Positions 48,651 to 60,452 of a DNA stretch of 64,000 nt are shown here, one piece after another. The notes beneath the pieces were generated by a model. That model worked only from the letters and a program-made list of their open reading frames with translations. It did no database searches and was not told the origin of the DNA. The position numbers and the translations under genes were made by a program. The stretch's first letter is position 1. The number at the start of each line of letters is the position of its first letter. This stretch comes from Membranipora membranacea (lineage: Eukaryota > Bryozoa > Gymnolaemata > Cheilostomatida > Membraniporidae): contig OU612067.1 in assembly GCA_914767715.1 (NCBI GenBank), positions 22,046,162-22,110,161 on the forward strand, in the 5' to 3' direction.

Positions 48651-51287
48651 TGGTAGCACTCAATTAACCACATGTGTCAATTAACCTTGGCAAAATTTCA
48701 AGAGACGAACAGCTGGCTTCCCTTTCCAGGTTTAGAGAAACCCTTAGAATTGTTTATAAGTCTGACCACTCTTGAACTAAGGAGAAGTTGGCTCCTTAGT
48801 CATTCAAAGGGCAGCTCCTGCCAACCAACCGCAGGTATCCCTAAATTGGGCTAGCAGAAAGCTTGTTATAAGCTTGAGACAATACTCATGCACCACAAAG
48901 CGATTGATAACTGTATGTGGTTTATGAACTCGTGGCTATAATAAATATTAGCCTGTGGTTCGTAGTTTGATATATATATTGCGTAGTTATCTATAAATAA
49001 TCTCACTTATTTGTGGAGATTTAAATTCCAACAAGGTTGTTGGACTTTGTTTAGTGTTTAGAATCACAGGCCTCGTAACCAATTGATAGGTTACAGACTT
49101 CAATTCACTTCTCTGTCTGGAATGAGAATAGCTCTAGGTCGCTTCAAATTTGGCTTTAATTTTAGCTCGATACTTTAATTGACCTATCACAATTCTATTT
49201 CAAAGTATCTTTGACTACTCAAAGATAATAAAATTCTTGATGCTTATGGAGTGATAATTTTACAAGGTCAAAGGCTGCGCTAAAGACTCTTGATGATATA
49301 TTCGACTTTTCACAATTCCAGTTCAAAGTATCTTTGACTACTCAAAGATAATAAAATTCTTGATGCTTTATAAGAACGATAATTTTGCAAGGTCAAAGAC
49401 TGGGTTAATGACTCTTGAATCCTGATACTCGGTGGTTGTTTACAACTCAATAATTTAATCAAGCGGATGCTTAGTTGAGGTCAATACAACTATTTATTTT
49501 GTTCTAAATTTAGAAGTGAATACAAAATGTCAATTTAAAAATGTAGAAGTATAAAATTATTAATAAAAAACATGATAATAATCCTTTGCAAAATAAAATA
49601 TAATTACCAATGTATCCTGTCGTCCTCTTGCTTATAATATATCCAGTCTCCAAAGTATGAATAATCCAGAGTAAAAATAATTCATGGTAAAATTAATTCT
49701 CAAAATAATTATCTGAATTAAAATCAGATTTATATAAAAATATGAAATGCTCTTCTACATGTTTTCTACTGCTATAATATGGTTTTGTATCCGGTGAGCA
49801 CTTGTCTTTTTTTCTTGAATTTTCCTCCTTTTATACTCTCCGGTGGTGCTCGCTGAAACCTTGCATCATTCCCAAGACTGTTGTTTTTCATCTCTGTGCT
49901 GTTTCATCGCGGGTGCGGTGCTGTTTTCCCTGTAAAAAGATGTTTTGCTCTCAGTCTTTCTTACATAATTGATTGCATGATTGCACCTTATGTGGAAATT
50001 GTACATAAGATAATCTCATTGGCTTAAGCCCTATGACATATAGTCTATTTTAAGCCAAAGCATCATATTTGCTTAAAATAATTATGATGCGCAGTCTATT
50101 TTAAGCCAAACATTCTCATTGGCTGTCTTCACTTTGAGACAGTGGAATTTCCAGTGTCCTATAATAATACGTGATCCAGTAAAGTCAGGAGTTATCCTGC
50201 ATTATAAAAGGGGAAGACAACTTGAGAAACAAGAGTTAATGGAACTGATATCTAGCTTGTACTGCTGCTGTCATGATAGCTAATAGTGAATGAATATGTG
50301 ATGCAACCTTCAGGGTCAATTATAAAGAGCAATTATTTGCCATTAACCATGGATGTCATTTGTAAAGGCTGTTCTATATTCTAGCTGAGCTAATGGCATC
50401 TGCGGTAACCAAGTGTGGCTGTCATTGGTTATCATGATTATATAGTTTGATGTCAAAACAAAAAGGAAAAAGGAAGGGTGTGAGGTTACGTTTATTAATG
50501 TGATAATGATATATATATTATGTAATTATAGGAGGATGAAGTTCGCTCCTATACTGGACTGAAGAGCTTTGATTGTCAAAAGAACATTAATTATCAATTG
50601 TATTCATACATATTTTATAACGAAATATATGTAGAGAAAATCAAAGAAAGCGTAATGTTTATAATAATTAAAGCTGGGCTAAGCTTGGAGCTGTTTTACT
50701 TTTTTCTGTGCTGACATAGGTACAAACATAACACTTAATTAAATACAGAATTATATTAATACAAGAAATAACAGATAGCAAGTAAATTATCACTTGTCTA
50801 AATTCTATGCTGGCACAAAGAACAACAAATTATCTAAATCCAGACAGTATAAATATCTTAGCCTTATCAAGGAGCTTATTTCTTTGTTTTGGGGAAACCA
50901 CCAAAAAAAAACTGCCGCGTGACAAGGCTTATCCGAACTGTAACGAATACAAAACTTAGATAATGTAAGTACAAGGAGTTAACCTCTCTCATGCAAAGAG
51001 AAGATAAGTGCTATAACAACAGTAACAAAATGACAAAAAGAGGATTGAAAAGCGATATAGATTGCTATGATCATTTTGTTCAGTCTACATCCATAAATTC
51101 ATAACATATGTAGGAAAATATTCCGCCATTGGTAACTGTGACAGGAGAAATAACTGTTAATGCAGTACAAATAACCAATTGATTAGCACAGTCTATAACA
51201 TGGTGTATTTACTTTCGAGATAAACCGACACGCTAATGAATAGTTGAGGTACTTACTTCTCTTAATAATGAGTGAGACAGTCAGTGC

Positions 51288-51716
51288 TTATGTTGCCTGT
51301 GGGTAGCCAAGCTTTTCTAGGAGACTCTCTTTTGTATGCTTGGATCTTTGTAGAGGACCTGTACTGCTCACTACAGGAGGAAGAACAAGGTTCTTCTGAA
51401 GTGTATTCCGTGATTCTGGAGACTGACTATACTGGTCTAGTTCATTCTTCTTCATGTCCATGACAGCATTTGTAACCATCTCATGTATGGTTGTCTTCCC
51501 ATCAGCTTTAGCAAACTCTCTGGCTATGGCTCCAGTAAAAGCTCCTCTGACAGCCATCTCTCCAACCACTGTTGACATCAGTAGCAGTGTATGAGGCCTC
51601 TTTAGTACAACATGGTTCACCTCATCTGGATTAGCTTCCTTTGCATCAGAATGGCTTGTGGAAGGTCCAGTTGCTTGTGGAGGGTTGTAATATTGGCAGG
51701 CCTGAATTATGGCAAT
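51288..51716 (-). CDS. Caspase exon: active-site Cys and small subunit
   Basis: Opens directly after an acceptor TTGTAG with [14 protein letters not shown], so the catalytic Cys is seven codons in. A Ser/Thr/Asp-containing linker ([18 protein letters not shown]) with candidate Asp cleavage sites separates it from the p10-like part, which has the conserved Arg-Gly of the substrate pocket (MAVRGAFTG), an amphipathic helix ([17 protein letters not shown]) and the terminal strand QKNLVLPP. The exon is 143 codons including the TAA stop. The usual QACRG glycine is not kept. Confidence 0.82.
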   Translation of the reverse strand: MAIIQACQYYNPPQATGPSTSHSDAKEANPDEVNHVVLKRPHTLLLMSTVVGEMAVRGAFTGAIAREFAKADGKTTIHEMVTNAVMDMKKNELDQYSQSPESRNTLQKNLVLPPVVSSTGPLQRSKHTKESLLEKLGYPQAT

Positions 51717-54700
51717 CTACAATGTGTAATATATTATATCGATTGACTACGAATATTTTGAAAGTATGATTTAGTGCAGTGGCGTATATTAGCACTCACG
51801 GCCCACGTATTCCGTGAGTGGCTGAATAGCTCAGTGTGTAGAGCGTCCGCCTAATAATCATTGTTAATAAGATTGTTGTGGGTTCGAATCCCATCAAGGT
51901 CAGCTTGGGTGCTTTATAACTGGAGCATTTTTACAGTAATCTTCTACTGCTATTGAGTTGTTTTCTGAAAGTACCCAACAGCTCAGTGAGCCATTGAAAT
52001 ACCTCTCTGCTTGCACTATTTTGCTACCGATATGCAAAAATTTCCGTGGTGGGAGGGCGCTTAAGCGCCCCTCCCACACCCTCCCCGCCACGCCTACGGC
52101 GTGTGGTTCGGGCTGCGCCCGATTATTATGCTCATCTCTGAAAATTCAGTGAGTGAAATATTTTAGAATATACGGCCCTTATTTAGTGTGTAACAAGTTG
52201 TAACAAGTGTAGTTACAATTTCATTTTGTTTGATAGTCAACAGATGGTGGTTATTCGAATGAGAAGTTATCACATCATCAGCACATGCCACATATTGATC
52301 CATTTTTTCGATCATCAGCATGTTTGCTGCCGTGGAGTATTGAAGAATGAATACATACCATTGGGACTTGCTCAGACAACTTATTATCTAGTATCTGTAG
52401 AACATCAGTGATGGGGATATGCGAGCCATTGCAGCCACACAGCATTCCGGCTTTTCCATGGGTCATGATGGAGATGACAAGAAGGGAGATTCCTTGGGAT
52501 GGAAGCACATCAATTCTGTGACGCAGCTCTAATGCACTTTTCCATTCTATCTTCTGAGTCTTGCATCTTGCTGTGACTAGGCTGTCAGCCATTTTATTAG
52601 CTTCATCTTCAGCATCAGGTCTATTCTCGGTGTTGAACAGCACCAGACCGTACTTCTTCATATGATCTTGATGATGTGGTATGATGTACTGGTCACTCTG
52701 AACAAATAGTCGATTGATGTCGTTAGCGTCTAGTGGATGTTTCTCTATTAGCTCCTTCAGTATCTGTGACTTGTCACCTGAGTAAAATTAGAATTCAAGT
52801 CAAAGAAATATAGACAACCTGCAGCTTTGCATTCTAGTGTATATATAGCATTCTACAATAATGTAGATTTTAATATTTAAATGAGATACATATGTGATTG
52901 TGACATATAAACTCATATTTATGACGAGTGGTTGTCATCATAAGTATGCATTGATGTACCCAAAAAATATCTCTGCTAGCTGTGCAACTTGGTGACACAT
53001 TACAGTCATGTCAGTTTTGTACAGAAGATTGTAGTTGTAGCACATGACCACTGACTTCAGATATAATGATAATCATAGCACATATATCACTTGAATCAAA
53101 TTAGCAGACTTTTGGCTAGATCAAATTTTGTCCATTTGCTTGATTTTCAAGTTTCTCCTATTTATGGTCACACTGAGAGGATCACACATAATATGTATAA
53201 TGTAATATAAAAATGTAATACAACAACTTTTAATGGATAAAAACTGATTAAACATGTATTTAGCTTTATAATTTTTAATTAAAATTAATTCGGAAACTTA
53301 CTTGATAAGACAAGCTTTGATATGTAGTCTTGAAGTTCAGTATGACCAGCCTCTGTTATGCTTGAACCTAAAATATTCGCAAAATTTCATTGATAATAAA
53401 ATGAGTTTTCCATGCACACAAAAAGCAGTGTCTGGGAGGGCTGCTGAAGAGGGGGTTCAAGGTAGGTAAGCAGCCGTAGTGGCTGGAGCACAAGGAGATG
53501 GTGCTTCAAGTTCATTTTATTAAAGCAATTTGCCTTTGCCATGTCAATAAAGATACTTTACACTATGATAATACATATTTTTATGACTTTTACATACATG
53601 GTTTCATGAGTGGTTGTGGAACAAGTCGGTTCTCTTTGTTCTGCACTTCCTTTCTGCAGACAACCTTCTCATATCCAGTATAACTGCCATCTTGCTCTCT
53701 AGAACTATCTGGAACTGTCAAATTGTACCAATCAGGATCAACAGCTGTTTGTGGGTCCAGTTTGTTAGTGAGCAGGCAGTGAGAACAGTAGAATACACTC
53801 TCATAACGAACTCCTTTCCACACAGATTTGAGTTCGGTGATGAGCTTTCTCAGGGTCGAAATCTGCTCTTCTCTTGCTTCACAGAGTCTTTCCTGAGGTG
53901 TCAGAGTGATTAGAGTGACACGCTTTTCACCTGCATTGTGAAGGAGGTGTTCGATTATCCCATTACTCTTGGTCACAGTAGCACCATTCCCGCCTGCCTC
54001 TGGAAAGTTTGAAGGATTAGAATTCATGTCTAGATAGGCGGCAGTGATGAGGGAGAAGATGTAGCTGGGTATGGGTAGACCGCGTAAATGAAGATCAACC
54101 TTCAACGGTATCAGTTGATTGTACACTTCAGGGGCTGTTATTGTTCGGCTGGCAAAATACGGTACAATGTATTTCTGATTGCTTATTGCAGCATTTGAAC
54201 CGCATAGATGCACAAGATGAAATGTTCTTAGGATTTCGATGGACACATTGGCAGGGAGTTGGGATTCTTGCTCTAAGAGGTGTAGAAGCAGAGGTGCATC
54301 CATCACTCCTGTTTCGTTGAATGTGTCTATCATCTCTTTGTATCTGCTCATTTCTATGGTTTTTCCGTCAAGAGGGAATGGAATAAATTTATCTAGCCTT
54401 TTGTACCAGGATTCCTCCAGTGTGTGGTTGTATAGGACTTCTATCACACTTGTTATGACTTTTGAGCGATGGAATATAAAGTTTGATAGCTTGTCTAGTC
54501 TCCTGAACCACATTATTTGACTTATTTCATGAAGATACTCGAGAGTGACATGTCCTTTATCATCAGGAAATTCTTTCTCTATTTCAGACAGGGTGAGCAT
54601 GGGCTTGTCAGAGTGTTGGACTAGCTTCTGTAGTATTCGATACCAGCTACCGGGAATCTCAGTGATTAATCCTGCACCAGCTGCATTGATAGCATTTTTC

Positions 54701-57700
54701 AGCTTGTCGATTTCAGGCTGTCCGGATGTCTTCGAGAAGTGATGGATGTCACAAGACCTTAACAGGACTTCTGAGGTGTTGGCGAAGCTGGTCATGGTAA
54801 AGATCGGGTTAGTGTCATTTTTCAAGTTCTGATTGACATTATTTTCTGCTTGGATTATACGTTGGCGCAATTTCTCAGTGACATTGAGCAGTTGTTGAGT
54901 TGTCTGTTCAACCTTAGCAGGTATACTGTCACAGTGAGTGAGGACTACTACAGGTCTCTTCAGTTGAGGACACGCAATGTAGAGGTGGGATAACCACTCA
55001 ATACAAAGCTCTTGACAAGCAGATTCCTCACCTTTCTCTGAAGCTAATCTATCAAACTCAGCAATGTCTATCACTAGCAGCGGCACACATTTCTCTTAAA
55101 AGTCAGTCTATAGGAAAAGTGATGGATCTTCTGGCCTCCGAAGTCAGTAAAGAGTATTTTTGAATTCTCATCAGTCTCCACCTCGCTCAATTCAAAGACT
55201 TTAGTGGCAGCATCCAATTTCCCCTCATCAGAATCGCGTTGTGTCAGCACCCTTTTGTTTGCTTGCACACTGTTAACAAGGCTTGTTTTACCAGCTCTGC
55301 TTTTCCCTATAACTGTGACAGGTATAAGTCTCTGATTACTGGCTTTCTCAATATGGAGGTCATGAATGTACTTTCTCACAGCTTCTACACCTTGCGTACA
55401 GACACCTAGTGGTGGAGATGTTAGAGAATCACCGTTATCACACACTACTTCTTTTAATGTTGTGATACTGAATAAGCTCTCGGGGATGGTTGTGAGAGAT
55501 CTGTTAGACGCGATAACCAAAGACCTCAGATTAATCAGCTGGCTGATGCTGCAAAAGAACAGAAGATAAAGTGTATTGTGTGAGAAGGTAAAAGTGGTCA
55601 TCTGGTAAGTATCTTCTTCAGAGGGGATAATGCTGGGAAGAGAGGGATTTGGCAAAGTATGCTGAATCGTTGGCCAAGTAGAACCTTCCTACAACTTCTT
55701 TATAGAAATAAAGGTGAATTGGATATAAGGTCCTTGAGTAAGACTAACAATGAGACGAAAACTCACTGTCGCGACTTAAAATAAATCATGGTGGTAATGA
55801 CTTATTCAAACTTATATTCAAATTTTATCATAAATAAGCTGCATACTTGTAATGTATAAATTACCCACCTTTCTGGTAATGTTGATAGATCACAGTATGA
55901 CACATCTGAGACCTTCAATGACCTCATCATACCAATACTATCAGGTAATGTGTGTAGATTCTTATTACCTAACACATCTAACGTCTCTAGAGCAGTCAGT
56001 GAGCCGATACTATAATATATATAAAGATAAGTAAGACTAACAATGAGACGAAAACTCACTGTCGCAACTTAAAATAAATCATGGTGGTAATGACTTATTC
56101 AAACTTATATTCCAATTTTATCATAAATAAGCTGCATACTTATAATGTATAAATTACCCACCTCTCTGGTAATGCTGATAGATCACAGTACCGTACAGTT
56201 AAACTCTTTAATGACCTCATCATGCCTATACTATCAGGTAATGTGTGTATATTCTTATTACCTAACACATCTAACGTCTCTAGAGCAGTCAGTGAGCCGA
56301 TACTATAATATGTATAAAGATAAATAAGACTAACGATGAGAAAATAACTCATTGTCACATATTAAAATAAATCATGGTGGTAATGATTTATTTTAAACTT
56401 TAATTTAAATTTCATCATAAATAAGCTGCATACTTATAATGTATAAATTACCCGCCTTTCTGGTAATGCTGATAGATCACAGCCTGACACATTTAGGGTC
56501 TTCAATGACCTCATCATACCAATACTATCAGGTAATGTGTGTAGATTCTTATTCTCTGACACATCTAACGTCTCTAGAGCAGTCAGTGAGCCGATACTAT
56601 AATATATATAAAGATAAGTAAGACTAACAATGAGACGAAAACTCACTGTCGCAACTTAAAATAAATCATGGTGGTAATGACTTATTCAAACTTATATTCC
56701 AATTTTATCATAAATAAGCTGCATACTTATAATGTATAAATTACCCACCTCTCTGGTAATGCTGATAGATCACAGTACTGCACAGTTAAACTCTTTAATG
56801 ACCTCATCATACCTATACTATCAGGTAATGTGTGTAGATTCTTATTACCGTACACATCTAACTTCTCTAGAACTGTCAGTGAGCAAAGACTGTAATATAC
56901 AAAAATAAAGGTGAGGGTAACTAGTAGAATATATCTCAGTTAAAATCTTCAATGACCTCATCATACCAATACTATCTGGTAATGTGTAGATTCTTATTAC
57001 CTGACACATTTAACTTCTCTAGAGCAGTCAGTGAGCCGATACTATAATATATATAAAGATAAGTAAGACTAACAATGAGACGAAAACTCACTGTCGCAAC
57101 TTAAAATAAATCATGTTGGTAATGACTTATTCAAACTTATATTCCAATTTTATCATAAATAAGCTGCATACTTATAATGTATAAATTACCCACCTCTCTG
57201 GTAATGCTGATAGATCACAGTACTGCACAGTTAAACTCTTTAATGACCTCATCATACCTATACTATCAGGTAATGTGTGTAGATTCTTATTACCGTACAC
57301 ATTTAACGTCTCTAGAGCTGTCAGTGAGCCGATACTATAATATATATAAAGATAAGTAAGACTAACAATGAGAAGAAAACTCACTGTCGCAACTTATAAT
57401 AAATCATGGTGGTAATGACTTATTCAAACTTATATTCCAATTTTATCATAAATAAGCTGCATACTTATAATATATAAATTACACACCTTTCTGGTAATGC
57501 TGATAGACCACAGCGTGACACATTTAGGGTCTTCAGTGACCTCATCATACCAATACCATCAGGTAATGTGTGTAGATTCTTATTCCATGACACATTTAAC
57601 GTCTCTAGAGCAGTCAGTGAGCCGATACTATAATATATAAAGATAAGTAAGACTAATAATGAGAAGAAAACTCACTGTCGCAACTTAAAATAAATCATGG

Positions 57701-60452
57701 TGGTAATGACTTATTCAAACTTATATTCAAATTTTATCATAAATAAGCTGCATACTTGTAATGTATAAATTACCCACCTTTCTGGTAATGTTGATAGATC
57801 ACAGTATGACACATCTAAGACCTTCAATGACCTCATCATACCAATACTATCAGGTAATGTGTGTAGATTCTTATTACCTAACACATCTAACGTCTCTAGA
57901 GCAGTCAGTGAGCCGATACTATAATATATATAAAGATAAGTAAGACTAACAATGAGACGAAAACTCACTGTCGCAACTTAAAATAAATCATGGTGGTAAT
58001 GACTTATTCAAACTTATATTCCAATTTTATCATAAATAAGCTGCATACTTATAATGTATAAATTACCCACCTCTCTGGTAATGCTGATAGATCACAGTAC
58101 CGTACAGTTAAACTCTTTAATGACCTCATCATGCCTATACTATCAGGTAATGTGTGTATATTCTTATTACCTAACACATCTAACGTCTCTAGAGCAGTCA
58201 GTGAGCCGATACTATAATATGTATAAAGATAAATAAGACTAACGATGAGAAAATAACTCATTGTCACATATTAAAATAAATCATGGTGGTAATGATTTAT
58301 TTTAAACTTTAATTTAAATTTCGTCATAAATAAGCTGCATACTTATAATGTATAAATTACCCACCTCTCTGGTAATGCTGATAGATCACAGTACTGCACA
58401 GTTAAACTCTTTAATGACCTCATCATACCTATACTATCAGGTAATGTGTGTAGATTCTTATTACCGTACACATTTAACGTCTCTAGAGCTGTCAGTGAGC
58501 CGATACTATAATATATATAAAGATAAGTAAGACTAACAATGAGAAGAAAACTCACTGTCGCAACTTATAATAAATCATGGTGGTAATGACTTATTCAAAC
58601 TTATATTCCAATTTTATCATAAATAAGCTGCATACTTATAATATATAAATTACACACCTTTCTGGTAATGCTGATAGACCACAGCGTGACACATTTAGGG
58701 TCTTCAGTGACCTCATCATACCAATACCATCAGGTAATGTGTGTAGATTCTTATTCCATGACACATTTAACGTCTCTAGAGCAGTCAGTGAGCCGATACT
58801 ATAATATATAAAGATAAGTAAGATTAATAATGAGAAGAAAACTCACTGTCGCAACTTAAAATAAATCATGGTGGTAATGACTTATTCAAACTTATATTCA
58901 AATTTTATCATAAATAAGCTGCATACTTATAATGTATAAATTACCCACCTTTCTGGTAATGTTGATAGATCACAGTATGACACATATAAGACCTTCAATG
59001 ACCTCATCATACCAATACTATCAGGTAATGTGTGTAGATTCTTATTACCTGACACATTTAACTCCTCTAGAGCAGTCAGTGAGCCGATACTATAATATAT
59101 AATAATAAAGATAAATAAGACTAACGATGAGAAGAAAACTCACCGTCGCAACTTAAAATAAATCATGGTGGTAATGACTTATTCAAAAAGACTGTAATAT
59201 ATAAAAATAAAGGTTAGGGTAACTAGTAGAATATATCGCATAATCACAATTTATATTAAATTATCCCTTCTTCATTTACGGTGTGTAGAGAAAATGCAAA
59301 GCTTAGATGCCAGAGAGCAGTGCGCATTCTATGAAATCAATACACAAAACAAATATCGTACCACGTGTAGTGTGCTCATGTCAGAGCACAGCAGCACTTT
59401 GTGAAAACAAAGCGAACGTTGAGTAAGTGTGCTCATGTCAGTGAGTGCAGAGTTAATTTTGGAAAATAAGCTTTATAAATATCTACAAGATATTATCTTA
59501 TAATGGGAATAATCACTTGTCAGTGCCGGGCGAAATAAATATAAATATCGATATACATTTCCCGAATGAAATATCTGCATCGAGTACATCGAACCAAGGA
59601 GTTAAAGACAATGAGATGCAACAAAGACAGCCTCCTTGATTTTGATGAACTACCCTATTTTAAACAACTATAAAGCTTAACTTCAGAGTTTTCTCCCCTT
59701 GTAAGGAAGAGAAACAATTACCGACAGTGTGAAATTATGACATAAATAATATTGCCGGATACATTGTGAGAGATTATCTCAGTATTTGGAATTTTGAGTT
59801 GATAATACAGCTAGTGGAAAATTGGTCAAGAGTGAGGCGGTGTAATGGTTCAGTGACTTCAAGACACAGCTGTCAGATCCGCAACCATGGAGGCTCGCAC
59901 CAAATGTCAGATTCTAGCCAAACACTCCTATAAAACTCGGACACTGTATCACACAATACTTATGCAAGGCATAATGAGTTTGTCGTTGACGGTATCGATA
60001 CATTTTCCAAATTTCAATTTCCCACCAAGCCCTCTTCTCATCTCTTGTTATCCCAGCAAGACATTTCCCATCAGGATGTTGCTCGCTATTCCAACAAGAC
60101 ATTTTCCCACTAACCCTTATCCCACTATTACTTCTTTCAAAGGTCGAGCCTTCAACTCAATGCTGGTAGCTCTTCTAATTTTATAGTAATGTTTGATGTG
60201 AGACTACCCCACAAACCAAATGCTTACAAAAATACCTACCTCTGTAGCTGATCTTTGTCGGAGATCCTCTTTAGCCTGAGAGCTCTCAGATTAGGTACCA
60301 GCTGATCTAGATTAGGAGGGATATCGCCGCGAATAACCATGTGTGAGATCTGACGGTCACAGGTAGCCGCTTCAAGTTCTGATAAGGTCATGGATCTGAA
60401 CTCTTTATCTTTTATGTTATCAATTCCAGGCATTACCATACCGTACCATACT
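51288..60452 (-). CDS. LRR-Roc-COR (ROCO) GTPase fused to a caspase
   Basis: Exons from the 5-prime side are 60240-60452, then LRR exons between 59089 and 55869, then 53598-55548, 53302-53367, 52359-52777 and 51288-51716. All junction phases agree. Domain order is: leucine-rich N-terminus, LRRs, Roc GTPase (P-loop [19 protein letters not shown]), COR domain with a YCSHCL segment, a short linker, and a caspase. The caspase large subunit has [10 protein letters not shown] (His codon 52458-52460) and the next exon opens [10 protein letters not shown] (Cys codon 51696-51698), equivalent to the QAC site. The small-subunit part has [20 protein letters not shown] and ends near [15 protein letters not shown] proteins are GTP-dependent scaffolds and caspases cleave after Asp, so GTP-regulated protease activation is the natural inference. 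One 1-bp slip near 55086 breaks the frame inside Roc. The true start exon upstream of 60452 is uncertain. Confidence 0.85.
51777..52180. mobile_element. hAT-like MITE carrying a tRNA-like module (copy 2)
   Basis: Inverted relative to 10483-10897 and highly similar along its length. It is flanked by the 8-bp duplication ATTTAGTG (51769-51776 and 52181-52188). It sits in the intron between the caspase His exon and Cys exon. The tRNA-like part is at 51819-51903 and the three GC-rich palindromes at about 52055-52122 are preserved. The right terminus has drifted (ends CGGCCCTT rather than CGCCCCTG). Confidence 0.92.
51819..51903 (+). tRNA. tRNA-like sequence inside hAT-like MITE (copy 2)
   Basis: Same D-arm and T-arm boxes as at 10771-10854, with one difference in the extended anticodon region. 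It ends in GGTCAGCTTGGG with no T-run, so termination would occur further downstream if it were transcribed. Its strand is opposite to the host gene. Confidence 0.45.
52359..52777 (-). CDS. Caspase exon: large subunit with catalytic His
   Basis: Begins [20 protein letters not shown], a helical linker, then the caspase fold starts at [14 protein letters not shown]. The block [17 protein letters not shown] matches the caspase His-Gly loop, and [15 protein letters not shown] the helix that follows. It ends in phase 0 at GTATGT and splices to the active-site Cys exon. Confidence 0.82.
53302..53367 (-). CDS. Linker exon between COR and caspase
   Basis: A 66-bp exon with acceptor ATTTTAG and donor GTAAGT, phase 1 on both sides, encoding [17 protein letters not shown] and a short hydrophobic end. 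The phases join the COR exon and the caspase exon without a stop, which is the main proof that the two domains belong to one transcript. No known domain is seen. Confidence 0.7.
53598..55548 (-). CDS. Roc-COR exon (one frameshift)
   Basis: Single large exon of about 650 codons. It starts with one more LRR ([20 protein letters not shown]), then Roc with [33 protein letters not shown], and after the slip [12 protein letters not shown] and VVVLTHCDS. The COR part follows with [20 protein letters not shown] and ends near [10 protein letters not shown]. The two open frames (55655-55074 and 55086-53590) overlap by only 13 bases, exactly where a conserved Roc strand should be continuous, so a single base is missing or two are extra. 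Confidence 0.85.
55869..59089 (-). repeat. Array of eleven intact LRR exons plus one decayed
   Basis: Each intact exon is exactly 141 bp and encodes two 23-24-residue LRRs with the frame [20 protein letters not shown] and [17 protein letters not shown]. Coordinates: 55869-56009, 56162-56302, 56456-56596, 56749-56889, 57194-57334, 57487-57627, 57778-57918, 58071-58211, 58365-58505, 58658-58798 and 58949-59089. A decayed copy is at about 56945-57041. All introns are phase 2, so any number of exons stays in frame. Introns of about 150-160 bp are nearly as conserved as the exons. Exon 56456-56596 has a GC donor. The plus-strand 60-residue ORFs across it are antisense shadows. Confidence 0.93.
59090..60239. 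other. Intron between N-terminal exon and LRR array
   Basis: AT-rich with an LRR-intron-like remnant near 59110-59230. The part from 60113 on belongs to the long direct repeat, whose left boundary cannot be fixed because the left copy starts at the window edge. No separate gene is seen; the plus-strand ORF near 59887-60186 is not supported. Confidence 0.5.

Larger units (their letters stand above)
45855..51287. other. Gene-poor interval with repeats
   Basis: No protein gene is recognisable. It contains a SINE (46411-46691), two related direct copies at 47567-47655 and 47777-47870 (phrase GTAAAAGTGTCACCATGTCA), a TG microsatellite at 48607-48645, a tandem duplication of about 118 bp (49191-49297 and 49309-49416, sharing CAAAGTATCTTTGACTACTC), and a repeated TCTATTTTAAGCCAAA phrase near 50043-50112. 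Confidence 0.55.

Noticed and set aside
53614-54742. Plus-strand ORFs of 65-99 codons
   Set aside because: Antisense to the Roc-COR exon, which has clear family motifs on the minus strand.
55852-58530. Series of 60-codon plus-strand ORFs repeating every few hundred bases
   Set aside because: They are antisense to the LRR exons and repeat only because the exons do; no start context or splice logic of their own.
59820-59890. tRNA-like head GGCGGTGTAATGGTTCAGTG
   Set aside because: An A-box-like phrase is present but no B-box follows at a sensible distance.
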